Of a stretch of DNA of 64,000 bases, positions 1-10,678 are shown piece by piece (within the stretch, counting starts at the first letter, position 1; every line of letters begins with the position of its first letter). The position numbers and the translations under genes are program-made. The notes below the pieces were generated by a model, which did not search any database, was not told the DNA's origin, and saw only the letters and a program-made list of their open reading frames with translations. Origin of the DNA: Tilletiopsis washingtonensis (lineage: Eukaryota > Basidiomycota > Exobasidiomycetes > Entylomatales); NCBI RefSeq assembly GCF_003144115.1, contig NW_020312012.1:171442-235441 (forward strand). The letters run 5' to 3'.

Positions 1-97
1 CCCCCCCCGGGGCCCTTTGCCCCCTTTCTTCCTTCTCTCGCACCTGCCTTCACACGTCATCCTCCCATCGCACTGCATCGCGCAACACGGCCCATCA

Positions 98-1925
98 TCA
101 TTCATCTCCGCCTCCATCCAGCCATTCGCCGAATCGATCTGCCCGCTCCGCCTCCTCTGCCGCATCGTCCTCCGCGCCCGAACGTCTGAACTTGGGCTTG
201 CCCGCGGCCAGATACGCCACGATGGAGCGGCCGCCGAAGAAGCGACCTGCCATTTTCTGATAGCAGGTGGCGGGCGGGGGTGAGCAGGAAGCAGCGAGCG
301 CGCTGGGAAGACGGAAGCACCTACTTGAACACAGGCCGCCGCGGCGGCGGGCGTGGAGAACTTGACCGAGATGATCCCTTGCGGCTCCTTCTGCTCTCGT
401 CCAGGGCACATCAGCCTCTCTCCTCCTCTCTCTCTGCTGCGCGCGCAAAACTCACGTCCCACAGCGTGCAGTTTGTCACCTTGCCAAAGCCCTCGCATTC
501 CTCTCTGACATCTTCCTTGAGATCCAGCAGCAGCGTCGGCTCCGCGGCGAGCTCCGCCAGCGTGAACATCTTCTCCAGCACCACGATGCGTGCCTCGTTG
601 CCCCCCGCGGCACCAGAGCCGGGCAATGCGGGAGCACCAGATGGCCCAGCGGGGCCAAAGTCGTCCTCGTCGGAGTCCCAGGCTGTGAGTTTGCTGAGAG
701 GAGGTGAGCATCGCGAGCGATGGAGGAGGGGTGAGGAGGCGGCGCCCACTCACCCGTTGAGCTTCTCGAACCTCCGCTTTGCCTCCTTCTTCTCCTGTTC
801 CGTGCGTTTCTCCTTTGGCTTCTTCTCCTCTTCTTTTTCCTTCTTCTTCCCCTTTTCCGCCTTCCATTGCGCCTTGCTCACGTGCATCACGGGCGCTTGT
901 TGGCCCTGTGCCGCGCGCAAACAACTCTCGTCCAACACCGCCACCGCCAACTCGACGCTCTCGGCCTTGAAGTACGTCACCAAGGCCTCGCCCTTTGGCC
1001 TGCCTTGCTCATCCTCGTAGATGCGCACACGAGGCTTGCCGTCGTCTGCCTCGGCCAGCACGCCGTAGCGCTCAAACACGGCCGCAATCTCCTCGACGGA
1101 CGCATCGAGCGGCAGGCCAGAGACAAAGACGGCAGTCGTCTGCTTCGGCCCTCTCTCGCGCGCCTGCTTCTCCTTGCTCTCCGGCTTGGAGGCTTTCGAG
1201 GGACCGGATGCGCCAGTAAAGTCAATCTCGGCCTCGGCGGCAGTGCGCTTGGCGAGGCGCCGAGCTATGGGAGCGGCGGGCGTCTGCAGAGAGAAACACG
1301 TGGGTGTTAGGCAAGCCCTCGACTTGTGCACGTTCAGCGGACCAAGAATGCAGCAGAGCATCGGACGAACGTGCGGCAGCAGTCACGGCGGACCTGAGCC
1401 GTCCTGCTCCACCTGCAGAGCACAGGGCACAGCAATGAGGAGCCTGCTCTGTGCTCGCCATCTCTCGTGCTGACCCTTCTTGTAGACGTCCACGCAGCTT
1501 TGACGCAGAGAAAGGCTGCAACGTGTGTTGCAGGCGTGCACTTGAGCTCGTCTCTCCTCTCCATTCCTTGCCTTTTCTCTCGCCAGCGCGGCGCAGGTCT
1601 CATGCGAGCGCCTGCCTTGGCTCTGCCCTGCCCTCGGCCGCGTTTCACGGGGAGGCACACTCACCTCTTCATCGACGCCGCTCACTCCATACGCCTGCTG
1701 CTGTCGCCTCACTTCCTCCTCGTCCAGCACGGGCTTCCATCTCTCGCCCTGCGCCTGCCACTCCATCTCCGCCACGCCGACGGCGGCCACGCCCAGCTGC
1801 TCGCGCGCCGCATCGTCGACTTCGCAGCGCCACGAGGCCGAGGCACGGTCGAAGTAGATGCGCGCATCGTCGGGCGTGGCGTTGAGCAGGGGAGGAGGGA
1901 GAGTGGGGCGAGGAGGGAGAGACAT
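98..1925 (-). CDS. CUS2: CUS2 / Tat-SF1-like U2 snRNP splicing factor
   Basis: Five exons by eye: 1925-1665, 1283-754, 693-456, 390-325 and 256-98, about 417 aa. The first exon (MSLPPRPTL...) reads into a lysine-rich linker and a canonical RRM (RNP2-like VFVSGLPLD, RNP1-like KGEALVTYF). A second RRM is of the UHM type: it is assembled over three exons, begins near RIVVLEKMFTL, contains a long acidic helix (LKEDVREECEGFGKV) and ends in GRFFGGRSIVAYL, whose R-x-F is the UHM signature. Cus2/Tat-SF1 proteins bind U2 snRNA and SF3b1 ULM peptides and help U2 snRNP assembly in the nucleus. The lengths of the introns 694-753, 391-455 and 257-324 (60-68 nt) keep frame across conserved motifs. The first intron (1284-1664, 381 nt) is unusually long; I see no extra exon in it. 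The shared promoter spacer to the hydrolase gene lies upstream. Family assignment is confident; the exact symbol is by analogy with yeast. Confidence 0.85.
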
Positions 1926-2386
1926 GCTGAGAGAGGGCGAGGGTGGTGGTGGTGAGGAGAGAGGCGCGGAGCGAAGGAAGCAGGCTTAGTGGAGGCGAGG
2001 GACGTGCGCGAGAGCGACGCCGCTGAAGCACGCGGCGCCATTCTCGGCATTGTCGCGGCCGCGGTGGCACCACCAGACCATGCGCTTTGCGCGCCCTGCC
2101 GCCCAGGCATCCTCCGCTCCCTGTTGCGCTTGCGTGACCCTTGCGTGACGCGCAACGCCGCCAAGCAGAGAGTCGAGACTACACAGGCGTCGCTGTGGCG
2201 GCCAGACAGGCAACGCTCGGAGACTGCGCTGGAGGGGGGAGAATACGTGCCGGAGCCTTGCTCGCAACACGGACACACGCTCGTGGCTGCTTTTGGCCGC
2301 GCATCTCGCCTCCAAGCTCGGCAGTGAGCCCTTCTGCAGGGCAAAGCCTTCGAGGCACAGGGCCGAGAAGCGCTTGCACGTGTGTG

Positions 2387-2405
2387 GGTGTGTGTGTGTG
2401 TGTAT

Positions 2406-2444
<39 letters not shown>
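2387..2444. repeat. TG/CA dinucleotide microsatellite
   Basis: An almost pure TG tract of about 58 bp interrupted once by TATAAG near 2401-2406. It lies about 460 bp upstream of the CUS2-like start codon in the divergent spacer. Confidence 0.95.
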
Positions 2445-2446
<2 letters not shown>

Positions 2447-2681
2447 CGTCATCAGGGCCCTTGGCAGCTGCGCCGCCATTAGCTGCAGACTCATGAGGCC
2501 CTCGGCCACTGCACGGCGTGAGGGCCTTCACAGCACGGCCTGCTGCGCCATTGCGTGCGTCGTCTCAGCGAGGAACTCATCGCAGGCGCTCAACTCTTGC
2601 GGCGGCCCCCCTCAAGCGCTCCCATTAAAAGGGCAGAGAGCTGCCCCCGGAGCGAAGCCGAGCCGGCGGCAAATGTCACGC

Positions 2682-2682
<1 letters not shown>

Positions 2683-2715
<33 letters not shown>
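2683..2715. repeat. GA/CT dinucleotide microsatellite
   Basis: About 16 GA units on the plus strand in the spacer between the CUS2-like and hydrolase genes. Confidence 0.9.
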
Positions 2716-2719
<4 letters not shown>

Positions 2720-3922
2720 GCTCTCGTTCTGATGCGCTTCTGCGGCGGCGCTGGTGAGAGCTTTGCGTGGCCGTCCATCGGGCTCACATTTCACGCCCGC
2801 CATCGCCAGGGATGTCGCAGCGCAAGCCAGCTTGAAGGGGGGGGGGGCAATTCATGCCCTTCTCGTCCTGCGGCCGTGCCGTGAGCTTCGCTTGTTCGCT
2901 GCGCGCCATTGCCTCTCGAGCGCGCAGCTCGCATGTAGCTCCCTGTCGCCTCGCTGCGAGCGACCGATGAGATGGCCTGCTGCCCTCTCGCATCTCCCAT
3001 GCGGCATGCTATACTCGCACGCGCCTCGAGCCTGCGCTGCTACGCTCGCTCGCTTGTACCAGCGTCCGACGCTTCGGCACGCACTTCTCGCCATTCGCAG
3101 CCCAAGGGAGGCGGCGAGAAACAGCGAAGCATGCGCCGTGCGTTGCTCTGCGCGAGGTGGCCCATCCGGCGGTCTCACGCCGGCAGCGGCGCACCGCGTG
3201 GGCCGCCTGCTGCTCAGGCACGGCGGCATCCGCCGCCCGCGCGCGGCTGCCGTTGTGCTCTTCTTTCCTCTCCCCGAGCGGCACCGGGCCACGGCGGTGG
3301 CGCCGCAGCCTTCTGCGGCGGCTGCCGGCTGCAGATGCGTGCAGATGCGTGCATGGGCGTGCATGGGGGGTGGCATCGGAGGCGGGCGCACGAGACTCGC
3401 GAGCTGCCCCACGGAGCGACGCGCCAGGGTGCAGGCGCACCCGTGCAGCGCCACGGCGGCGCCAAGGGCACTTGCGCCCTGTTGCTTGCGTCTCAGGGGG
3501 GGGCGGCGGCACCTCGCGCGTCGAGACTCGCGAGACTCTGCGGCTGTGCGCGTCCGGCGGAAGCGATGCGGCGTCCTGCTGCGCTGCCGCTGCGCCACGG
3601 CGGTGCCGCTCGTTCGGCAGCGGGAGGCGGAGCTGCAGCACGCGCGCGATAAACGACGTGCCGCTGGCAGGGCTTCTGCGAAGGTGCTTCTGGCGGGCAC
3701 GGGGAGGCACGCGAGTCAGTCAGAGTGCTGCAGCGCTCAGGAGAAGCACACGCGGTGCTTCTGACGCTGCGGCCTCGTCGTTCGAGGGTGCACGCCGCAC
3801 GCCGCGGGCGCTGCACCGCTGCATCGGCGCCGCAGATCGTGCGTGAGATCAGCCTCAGCGCTGCCAGGGCTCGGCGCAGGTGCCGCTTGGCAGCCTCTGG
3901 GCGCTGCGAGCTGCTCGCCAGA

Positions 3923-3930
3923 GTATAGAA
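3923..3930 (+). promoter_or_regulatory. TATA-like element and CTCTC-rich leader of the hydrolase gene
   Basis: A TATAGAAG string about 220 bp upstream of the ATG is followed by a CTCCT/CTCTC-rich tract (about 3980-4035). TATA plus a pyrimidine-rich leader is a common basidiomycete promoter layout. The start of transcription cannot be read from sequence, so this is a weak call. Confidence 0.3.
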
Positions 3931-4145
3931 GCCTGCGAAGCGAGACCACGCGTGAGGGCAGCACCCACAACACCTGCCTCCTCCTCTCCTCTCCTCTCCT
4001 CTCCTCCCTTCTCGTCTCCCCTCCGCTCTCTCTCTCGCTCTCGCGCTCTCCGGCTGCAAGGTCGGCCTACGCAGCGTCTTCAGTGCCGCTCGCGTCTCCC
4101 CGACCCCTCTCTTCTCCCCCACGCTCTCTTAGCACACGCACCGCC

Positions 4146-5586
4146 ATGCGTCTCTCGACTCCCCTCCTCCTCCTGCTCTCGCCGCTCCTGGCGCACGCCT
4201 ACCGCATGAAGGACGTGCCGGCAGACACGTCGAAGCGCGTGCGCATCTCGCTGCCCGTGCACCTGCCCGAGGAGGCCTACGACAACCCGGTAGACCTCGA
4301 GGCGGCGCGCCAGGCACGCTTCCAGCTCAGTGGCTTCGAGTCGCCGCGCGACCCGACGCAGATCACACGGGCGGTGATCCAGCTGCATGGTCTTGCGTGA
4401 GTAGTGTGGCGGGGCGCGGCAGGCAGGGCGGCGCTGGCAGGCGCGACGTGGCCAGAGGCGCGGCGCCTGCCTCCGCAGCAGGCCAACACATGGCATGCGC
4501 ACCATGGGCCAGCAAGCACGGCGAGCGAGCGAGGCGGGCGAGGCCTGCCAGTGCGCCGTCGTTGTCGCTCAGCAGCTGCTGCTGCCGCCGCCGTCGTTGT
4601 TGCTCAGCAGCTGCTGCTGCCGCCGCTGTCGTCGTCGTCGTCGTGGCCCCTTCGACTCACATGCCCTCTCCCCAGGCGCGATGCCTGGTGGTACTTCGAC
4701 CTCACCACGCAAGCCCTCGAGCGCGCCACGCGCCGCAAGAACCGCACCGACGGGCAGAATCTGCTCACCGAGCAGCAGGTGATGATCTTTGCGCCCTTCT
4801 TCCTCAACGACCAGGACAACGGCGCCACGCCCAACAACCGCACGCTGCAGTGGCACGGCTCGCAGTGGGCGTACGGCGCCGACACGCGCGCGCCCGCGAC
4901 GTTCCTCGATGCGCAGGGCCTCTCGCACCCGGCGCCCGGCGTCTCGTCCTTCGAGGCCGTCGACGCCGCCGTGCAGCACTACAGCAACAAGACGCGCTTC
5001 CCCAACATCCAGAGCATCGTCGTCGCCGGCCACTCGCTCGGCGCGCAGATGGTGCAGCGCTACGCACTCATCGGCGCCGTGCCGTCGCGCGACGTGCCCG
5101 TGCACTTCGTCATTGCCAATCCCTCTAGCTATGCATACCTCGACTCGACGCGCCCCAACTCTACCGAGGCTTGCTCTAGCACGTACGACGCCTGGAAGGT
5201 GAGTCGGGCTTGGGCCCTAAGCCACCGGCCACCCGGCGGGGGCGCAGGCTCATCTCTCGACCATGCGTCGTTGCTGACGCCCGCATGCCCCCCCTTGCGC
5301 CCTTGCTCCAGTTCGGCCTCGGCTCCTACACGCAGCGCTACCTCTCGTCGTTCATGTCCGAGTCGCTCGACTCCTCCAAGGACGTCGAGGACGTGCGACG
5401 TCGCTACACGCGCGAACGCAAGGTGCACTACCTGTACGGCCTCGCCGATCACGAGGTGGGCGACAACCGCTGCGAGGCCTTTGCGCAGGGTGACACGCAC
5501 CGTGAGTTGATGCACGAAGGGCCGGCCACACAATGGGGCCGAGGCATTGCAATGGTCGCGATTGTGGCTGACCCCATTCCTTGCGC

Positions 5587-5660
<74 letters not shown>

Positions 5661-5970
5661 TGCTGCAGTGATGCGAGGACAGCTCTACATGCAGCACCTC
5701 GACCACATCCTCGCCGGCGAGCAGGGCTCTCACACCGTCGACTACGTGCCAAACGTGGCGCACGAGCCGCTGAAGATGTTCATCAGCGCGGCAGGGCTGC
5801 GGCATCTCTTCACGTCCAACGATGCAGGCGAGCCGACGGGTGTGGGCTACGGAGACAAGGCACGGCCCTTCTACCCCGCTCGTCTGTCGGGCGAGCAGCA
5901 GGTGCAGGAAGCCCAGGCCTCGCTCTGGCGCGCTCTCTTCTCCGCCATTCCTCTCCCTGCGCTCGGCTGA
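4146..5970 (+). CDS. Secreted alpha/beta hydrolase (lipase/esterase-like)
   Basis: Four exons: 4146-4396, 4676-5198, 5312-5501 and 5669-5970, about 421 aa. The ATG is followed by a clear signal peptide (MRLSTPLLLLLSPLLAHA), so the product should enter the secretory pathway. The nucleophile elbow is GHSLGAQ, after a strand reading SIVVAG; the earlier QLHGLA is the usual oxyanion-hole loop. A later YLYGLADHEVGDN and VAHEPLKMF are the probable acid and histidine regions. All exon joins keep phase (HGL-A-RDAWWYFDL across the first). The third intron (5502-5668) contains a roughly 70-bp CT repeat that runs into the 3' splice site. Substrate is unknown; similar fungal proteins are annotated only as alpha/beta hydrolases. 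Confidence 0.85.
5588..5657 (+). repeat. CT microsatellite forming an intron polypyrimidine tract
   Basis: About 35 uninterrupted CT units end about 11 bp before the CTGCAG 3' splice site of intron 3 of the hydrolase gene, so the repeat acts as an oversized polypyrimidine tract. Confidence 0.95.
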
Positions 5971-6214
5971 TGTCGCTCGTCGCGGCGATGTGCCCTTGTT
6001 CACGTTTCACGACTTCTCCATCCTTTGCCCCTCTTTGGCCCCCTTTGCAACTACACCACGGCTCGCTCGCCTCGCATCCTATCCACCTGCGCTGCATTTT
6101 CATCCTGCCTGCTACCCCCCGAGAGACGTGGCCTAGAATCTCCTTAATGTCATCATTGCTTGCCCCGAGACGCGCAGCGCTCGTAGTACATAGTCGACAC
6201 TCCTGCATGCCAGC

Positions 6215-9200
6215 CTATCGCTCGCTCAGCTCAATCTCCTCTGGCTGCGGCGCCGCCTTCTGCTCTCGCACCGCCGCCTTCTCCGGTGCAGCAGCACGCG
6301 AAGGCGCCGGCGCTGAGTCGTCGCGCAGCATGGCGGGCTGAGGCAGTGGCTGCTGGAAGTGCTCGCGCAGCGCGCCGTCTGCGAGGCGATGCACTTCGCG
6401 GCCGACGGCCTTTGAGACTTGCACGAGGGGGCCGGAGAGGTTGAGGCGGTACACGACTGAGAACAGAGCATGAGCGATGTGTGTGCTGTCGCTGGAGGCA
6501 AGGTGTGGAGCAGCACTCACCGTACGCGCTGGCGAGGAGGATGAGCATGAATGCAAAGTAGAGCGGCGAGCGGAGCACGGCCATTGCCTCGTTCCATCCC
6601 AGCGCCGCAAGCACCGCGTACATCCACACGGGCACCTGGGCAATCGAAGAGACGGTGCTTCTCTTTGCCTCGACGTAGTAGGCATCGGCCTCCTTGCGCA
6701 GCCGCGCCGCCACGTCGGCCTTGCGCGCCTCGCCAAAGAGCAGCAGCGACGCGTCAAAGTCAAACTCCTCCTCCTCGCCACGCTCGACGAGCGCGGCGTG
6801 CGAGGGATCGTCGGCGGTGGACGGAATGGACGGGAGAAGCGAGGCGTTGGTGGGCTCGATGCGTGCATAGAGAGGCACGAGTGCCAGGGTCTGGCAGACG
6901 AAGGAATCAGCACTGCGGCAGCCACCCCTCTGGTGCCCACGTTACTCACCTCATCTCGAGCCGCGCGATACAGCCCATCAATGTCATCCGTCGGCGACCA
7001 GACGCGCGGCGTGCCGGCCTCGTCGTAGCGGAAGCGGTCCTCAAACACGGAGCGCAGCTTGGCCGCCAGGAACGAGTCGGCCGTCTGTTCGTCGAGCTTG
7101 GCGCGCAGAGCACGCCAGGCTCGGCGCCGCAGCGCCGCGAGGGCCAGCACACTCTCTTCCTCCGTGGCGTTGAAGCCTGGAAGGCGAAGGCGTCAGCTAC
7201 GCGCGCGCGGGGGAATGCACACGATGCGCCTCTGCTCGACTCACTCTTGGCCTTGCGCAGATACGTCGCTTCAGCCTGTGCGAGAGCCTTGCCAAACGCC
7301 TCCAGAACGCCGTCCCACATCTCCGTGCCCGGGCTTGCGAGCGCCATCTCCGTCGGCTCCGCAATGGCCTTCTTCAATGCGCGCTCGATGAGCGCCAGCA
7401 TCTTCTTGGTCTCCTCGGCGCGGCACTGATCCGCAATGGCATCAATCGCAGTCGCCAGCTGCTGCGTCTCTTCCTCCACGCTCCAGTCCGTCTCCGCAAG
7501 CTGCACGGCCTGGGCCGCCGCCTCGAAGCGCGCCAAGGCACGCTGGCGCTCCGAGGAGACCACGTCGGCAAAGTCGTACGTGTCGCCGCGCAGACGCTCG
7601 AGCACGGCAGAGCGGAAGGACGCGAGCACGAGCTTGTGCGTGTTCTTGAGCTGGCCCATGAAGAGGGGCGAGAGCGTCGCGTTGAGCTTCTCCAGCAGCT
7701 CGCTGCGCTTGCGGCGGTACACTTCGGCGTGGTAGCGCGAGGCGGCCTTGTCGAATGCAGCTGAGAGGCGCGAGGAGTCAGCAGTTGCAGCAAGCTTCGT
7801 CAACGTAAGACTCTTCACTCACCTAGCGCCTCGCTGCGCAGCGCGCCCATCTCGGCGCCGAGCGTCTCAAGCACCTGGCCGGCCTCGATGGGCTTCTTGA
7901 ACACCTTTGCGCCCGTGGTGAAGACGGCAAATGCCGCAGAGGCAATTTCGTCGCAGCGGAACTGCGCCAGCAGCTCCTGCTGCGTGGGCAGGTCGAGGTC
8001 TTTGTTCGTCATGACTTGCTCCTGCGAGAGAGAGGGGCGAGATCAGTGGCTGCTCCTCATGCCGCACTGAGCCCGTGGCACATGCAACACACCCAGATAG
8101 TCTCGAGATACATGGGCAGGCCGTCGGCCGGGATGCGCTTGTGGTACTCCTTCTTGAAGACAAAGTCGGCATGGTCACGCTCCACGAAGCGCTCGCGCAG
8201 CTGCGCCACCTGCCGCTCAAACTCGTCGGGCTGCAGCAGCTTGTGCGGCAGCGTGGTGAAGGAGAGATCGAAAAAGTCGGTGATGCGAGAGGCTTCTTGA
8301 CCCTCGGGCTGGGCGCGTGGACGCGAATGTCAGCTGGCTGCTGAGCAGTGACAGCATGGACCGCACTGCCTCTCTCCACACACTCACCTTGTTCAGCCCA
8401 TCCCAGATCCTCGCCAGATCCGCCAGGAGCGTCTCGCGCAGGTTGCTCAGCGGCGTCGCGCCGACATGGTCACGAATGACGAAGAAGAGCAGCGTCTTGT
8501 CGCGGCCTGTGCTGGACGATCTGGCCAGGGGGTTGAGGGGAGTCAGCGGCCGGACATCGCGAAGGGTAGTCGCTGGACGGGATCGAGAGCTAGAGCTAAG
8601 GGGACGGCTGTGCGTAGGAGCGCAGACAGCTGAGGCAACCGACGAGTTGGGCGGCGCCAAGAGCGGGACGCGCCAAGTTTGGCGGCACGCAGCGCCCCAT
8701 CCGCAGCTCTTTGCTGTCTCCTTACTCTCTGCGGCTGTGCAGAAGCCTGCGCAAGGCTTCGCTCGGCCTTCTTCACTCCCTCTCGCCGCTCCTCCAGCCT
8801 CTCGCTCAGCGTCGCACGCGCAGCTTGCCATCCGCACCTGCCGTTTGCCCATCTCTCTCTCCGCTCCTCTCCTCTCTCTCGCCGCACTCACCTCCCCTTG
8901 CCGCTCTGGAACAGCGCCAGATTGACCTCAAACACCGTCTTGAGCAGGCCCATGTTTGCGCCCTGGTACAGGCCCACCTGATGTTCCCACAGGTTGACGA
9001 TGAGAACCTCGGCGCTGGCCATGCTGAAGAGGGCAGACTTGCGCTCAAAGTCTTGGTCCTCGCCGCGCTCCCGCCCGTCGGTGCCCTCGACGTCCATGAC
9101 GAGGAGGGGAGAGGAGAGGGCGCGGCAGAGCCAGATGCCTGAGCAACGGAGATGGTGGGAAGCAGGACAGATGCGTCAGCGATGAGCAGGGCAGATTGCA

Positions 9201-9515
9201 GGAGACAAAGCCAGAGGGCAGCAAGGCCGCAGCAAGGTGCGCTGGGCGCGGTGCCGGGATGCGGCTGCTCGCTGCCTGGTGCCGGGTGCACAATGCTACC
9301 CCACCTGATCCCCCCCACCAATCCCCACAGAAAAGCCGCAGCAGGTGTCGCGCTGTGCACGCTGCCGGCTGCCGGGGCTACCGAAGCTACCCCACCTGAT
9401 CCCTCCCTCCAATCCCCACAGCAAGGCCGCAGCAAGGTGCGCTGGGCACGGTGCCGGGATGCTGCTGCTCGCTGCCAGCTGCTAGGTGCCGGGTGCGCAA
9501 TGCTTCCCCACCTGA

Positions 9516-9551
<36 letters not shown>

Positions 9552-10071
9552 ACACACCAAGCCCCTCACACTGCCAGGCGCGCGCACGAATGTCGAGATG
9601 CTGCTGGCTTGCCACTTTGTCGCCCTTACTGATCCCCCCGCAGGCAGCACCTGCCAGCCTCTCCTAGCCCCTCACTTCGGCTCTCCTCCCTTGCCACTCC
9701 CGCCGCTGTGCGCCAGTCCGCTCTGCCATGCTATCTCTTTCTGCCTCTGCTGCCGCCCTCATCTCCATTAATCTCTCCCTTGTTCCCTCTCCTCACTCTC
9801 CTCTCTCCTCTGCGGCAGAAAGACAGAGAGAAAGAGAGAGAGAGACGACGCACCTTTCGTCGTCTGTCCGCGCACGCGCTCGTCCATGACGTCGAAGCTC
9901 GTGCCAAAGAGGCGGTTGAGCAGCGTCGATTTACCGGTGCTCTGCGAGCCGAGCACGGCGCAGAGGTTGTATGCAAAGCCGGCGTCGAGGAGGTGCCATT
10001 GCTGCAGCGACTCGGCCAGCGAGGGTGTGAACTGCTGCTCGTCGGAAATGAGATGCAGCCGGGAGGCGGGC

Positions 10072-10102
<31 letters not shown>

Positions 10103-10184
10103 AGGAGGAGGAGGAGAGGGCCGACGACGCTGCGTGCGAGGCGGCGGCAGCGAGGCCGTTGGAGGCCGCAGGAGGCGCGTCCAT
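6215..10184 (-). CDS. SEY1: Sey1/RHD3 dynamin-like ER membrane-fusion GTPase
   Basis: Nine exons: 10184-9854, 9138-8892, 8520-8388, 8308-8093, 8021-7823, 7760-7245, 7176-6950, 6890-6521 and 6456-6215, about 826 aa, near the family's usual length. An Ala/Ser-rich N-terminus precedes the GTPase: P-loop GSQSTGKST, switch [12 protein letters not shown] and G3-type [12 protein letters not shown]. The signature [11 protein letters not shown] appears as [11 protein letters not shown], followed by FRCDEI. Two hydrophobic segments near the C-terminus ([29 protein letters not shown]) form the ER hairpin. Sey1 fuses ER tubules homotypically. Intron 1 (9139-9853, 715 nt) splits the switch region and carries repeats; the intron at 8521-8891 (371 nt) is also long, while the others are 59-79 nt. 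The gene faces PPE1 head-to-head across about 0.5 kb. Confidence 0.95.
9221..9530 (-). repeat. Diverged ~100-bp tandem repeats inside SEY1 intron 1
   Basis: Three related copies can be aligned by eye: about 9221-9330, 9331-9420 and 9421-9530. Each contains a GCCGCAGCA(A)GGTG-type start, a GCTGC-rich middle and a CCCCACCTGATCCC end, the first two followed by AATCCCCACAG. Copies 1 and 3 are the closest and lie exactly 200 bp apart. The third runs into the poly-C tract. Confidence 0.85.
9518..9549 (-). repeat. Poly-C tract (poly-G in the SEY1 pre-mRNA)
   Basis: A run of about 32 consecutive C on the plus strand. It lies in intron 1 of SEY1, so the transcript carries a long G-run with obvious quadruplex potential. 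Confidence 0.95.
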
Positions 10185-10678
10185 GATGGCCGCGAGCGAG
10201 AGAGCAGAGGGGCGGTGGTGGTGAGGAGGCCGCCTTGGTTGCTCCCTCGACGCGCGAAGCCTTGGGCCGGGACCGTGCGGGGGCGTAAGCGAGCGCTGTT
10301 TGGGCGTGGCACGCGCCTCCGCGCGCCAGGCAGCAGCTGCAGCAAGCGCTGGCAGCGCGCGCGTCCGTGTGCCTGAAAGCGCGCGCGAGACGCCGATCAT
10401 GCCGGCGCTACGCCAGCACGAGCGCCTCGCCTCCTCCACACCAACAGCCTCCGCCATCGGGTGTCGCACCGGCCGTTTTCCTTCTGCGCCGTGCCTCGGC
10501 CGTCGCCCAGCGCCGCTGCTCTCCAAGCTCGGCTCGTCGAGTCGCACGCAGCACTTTGTGCCCTCTCGTCCAGCACCGCGCCCCCCGTCCCCATCCCGCC
10601 ACGGGCAGCCTTTCTCTGCTTTGCAGCCCGCCTCCTCTCCAGCACCCTGGCACACCACGGCCACGCGCGCGCCCGGCA

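Larger units (their letters stand above)
1926..4145. other. Long head-to-head intergenic spacer
   Basis: This is 2.2 kb between the start codons of the CUS2-like gene and the hydrolase. It holds a TG microsatellite (about 2387-2444), a GA microsatellite (about 2683-2715), a short G-run (2838-2848) and, next to the hydrolase, a CTCTC-rich leader (about 3980-4035). Open frames up to 336 codons occur on both strands, but they are Arg/Ala/Ser mixtures without domains and look like by-products of high GC. Confidence 0.7.

Noticed and set aside
2754-3764. 336-codon plus-strand frame in the first spacer
   Set aside because: No domain, overlaps equally long frames on the minus strand, Arg/Ala-rich; no splice structure improves it.
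9221-9549. Possible transposon inside SEY1
   Set aside because: No terminal inverted repeats, target-site duplication or coding remnant seen; it looks like a local tandem array ending in a C-run.
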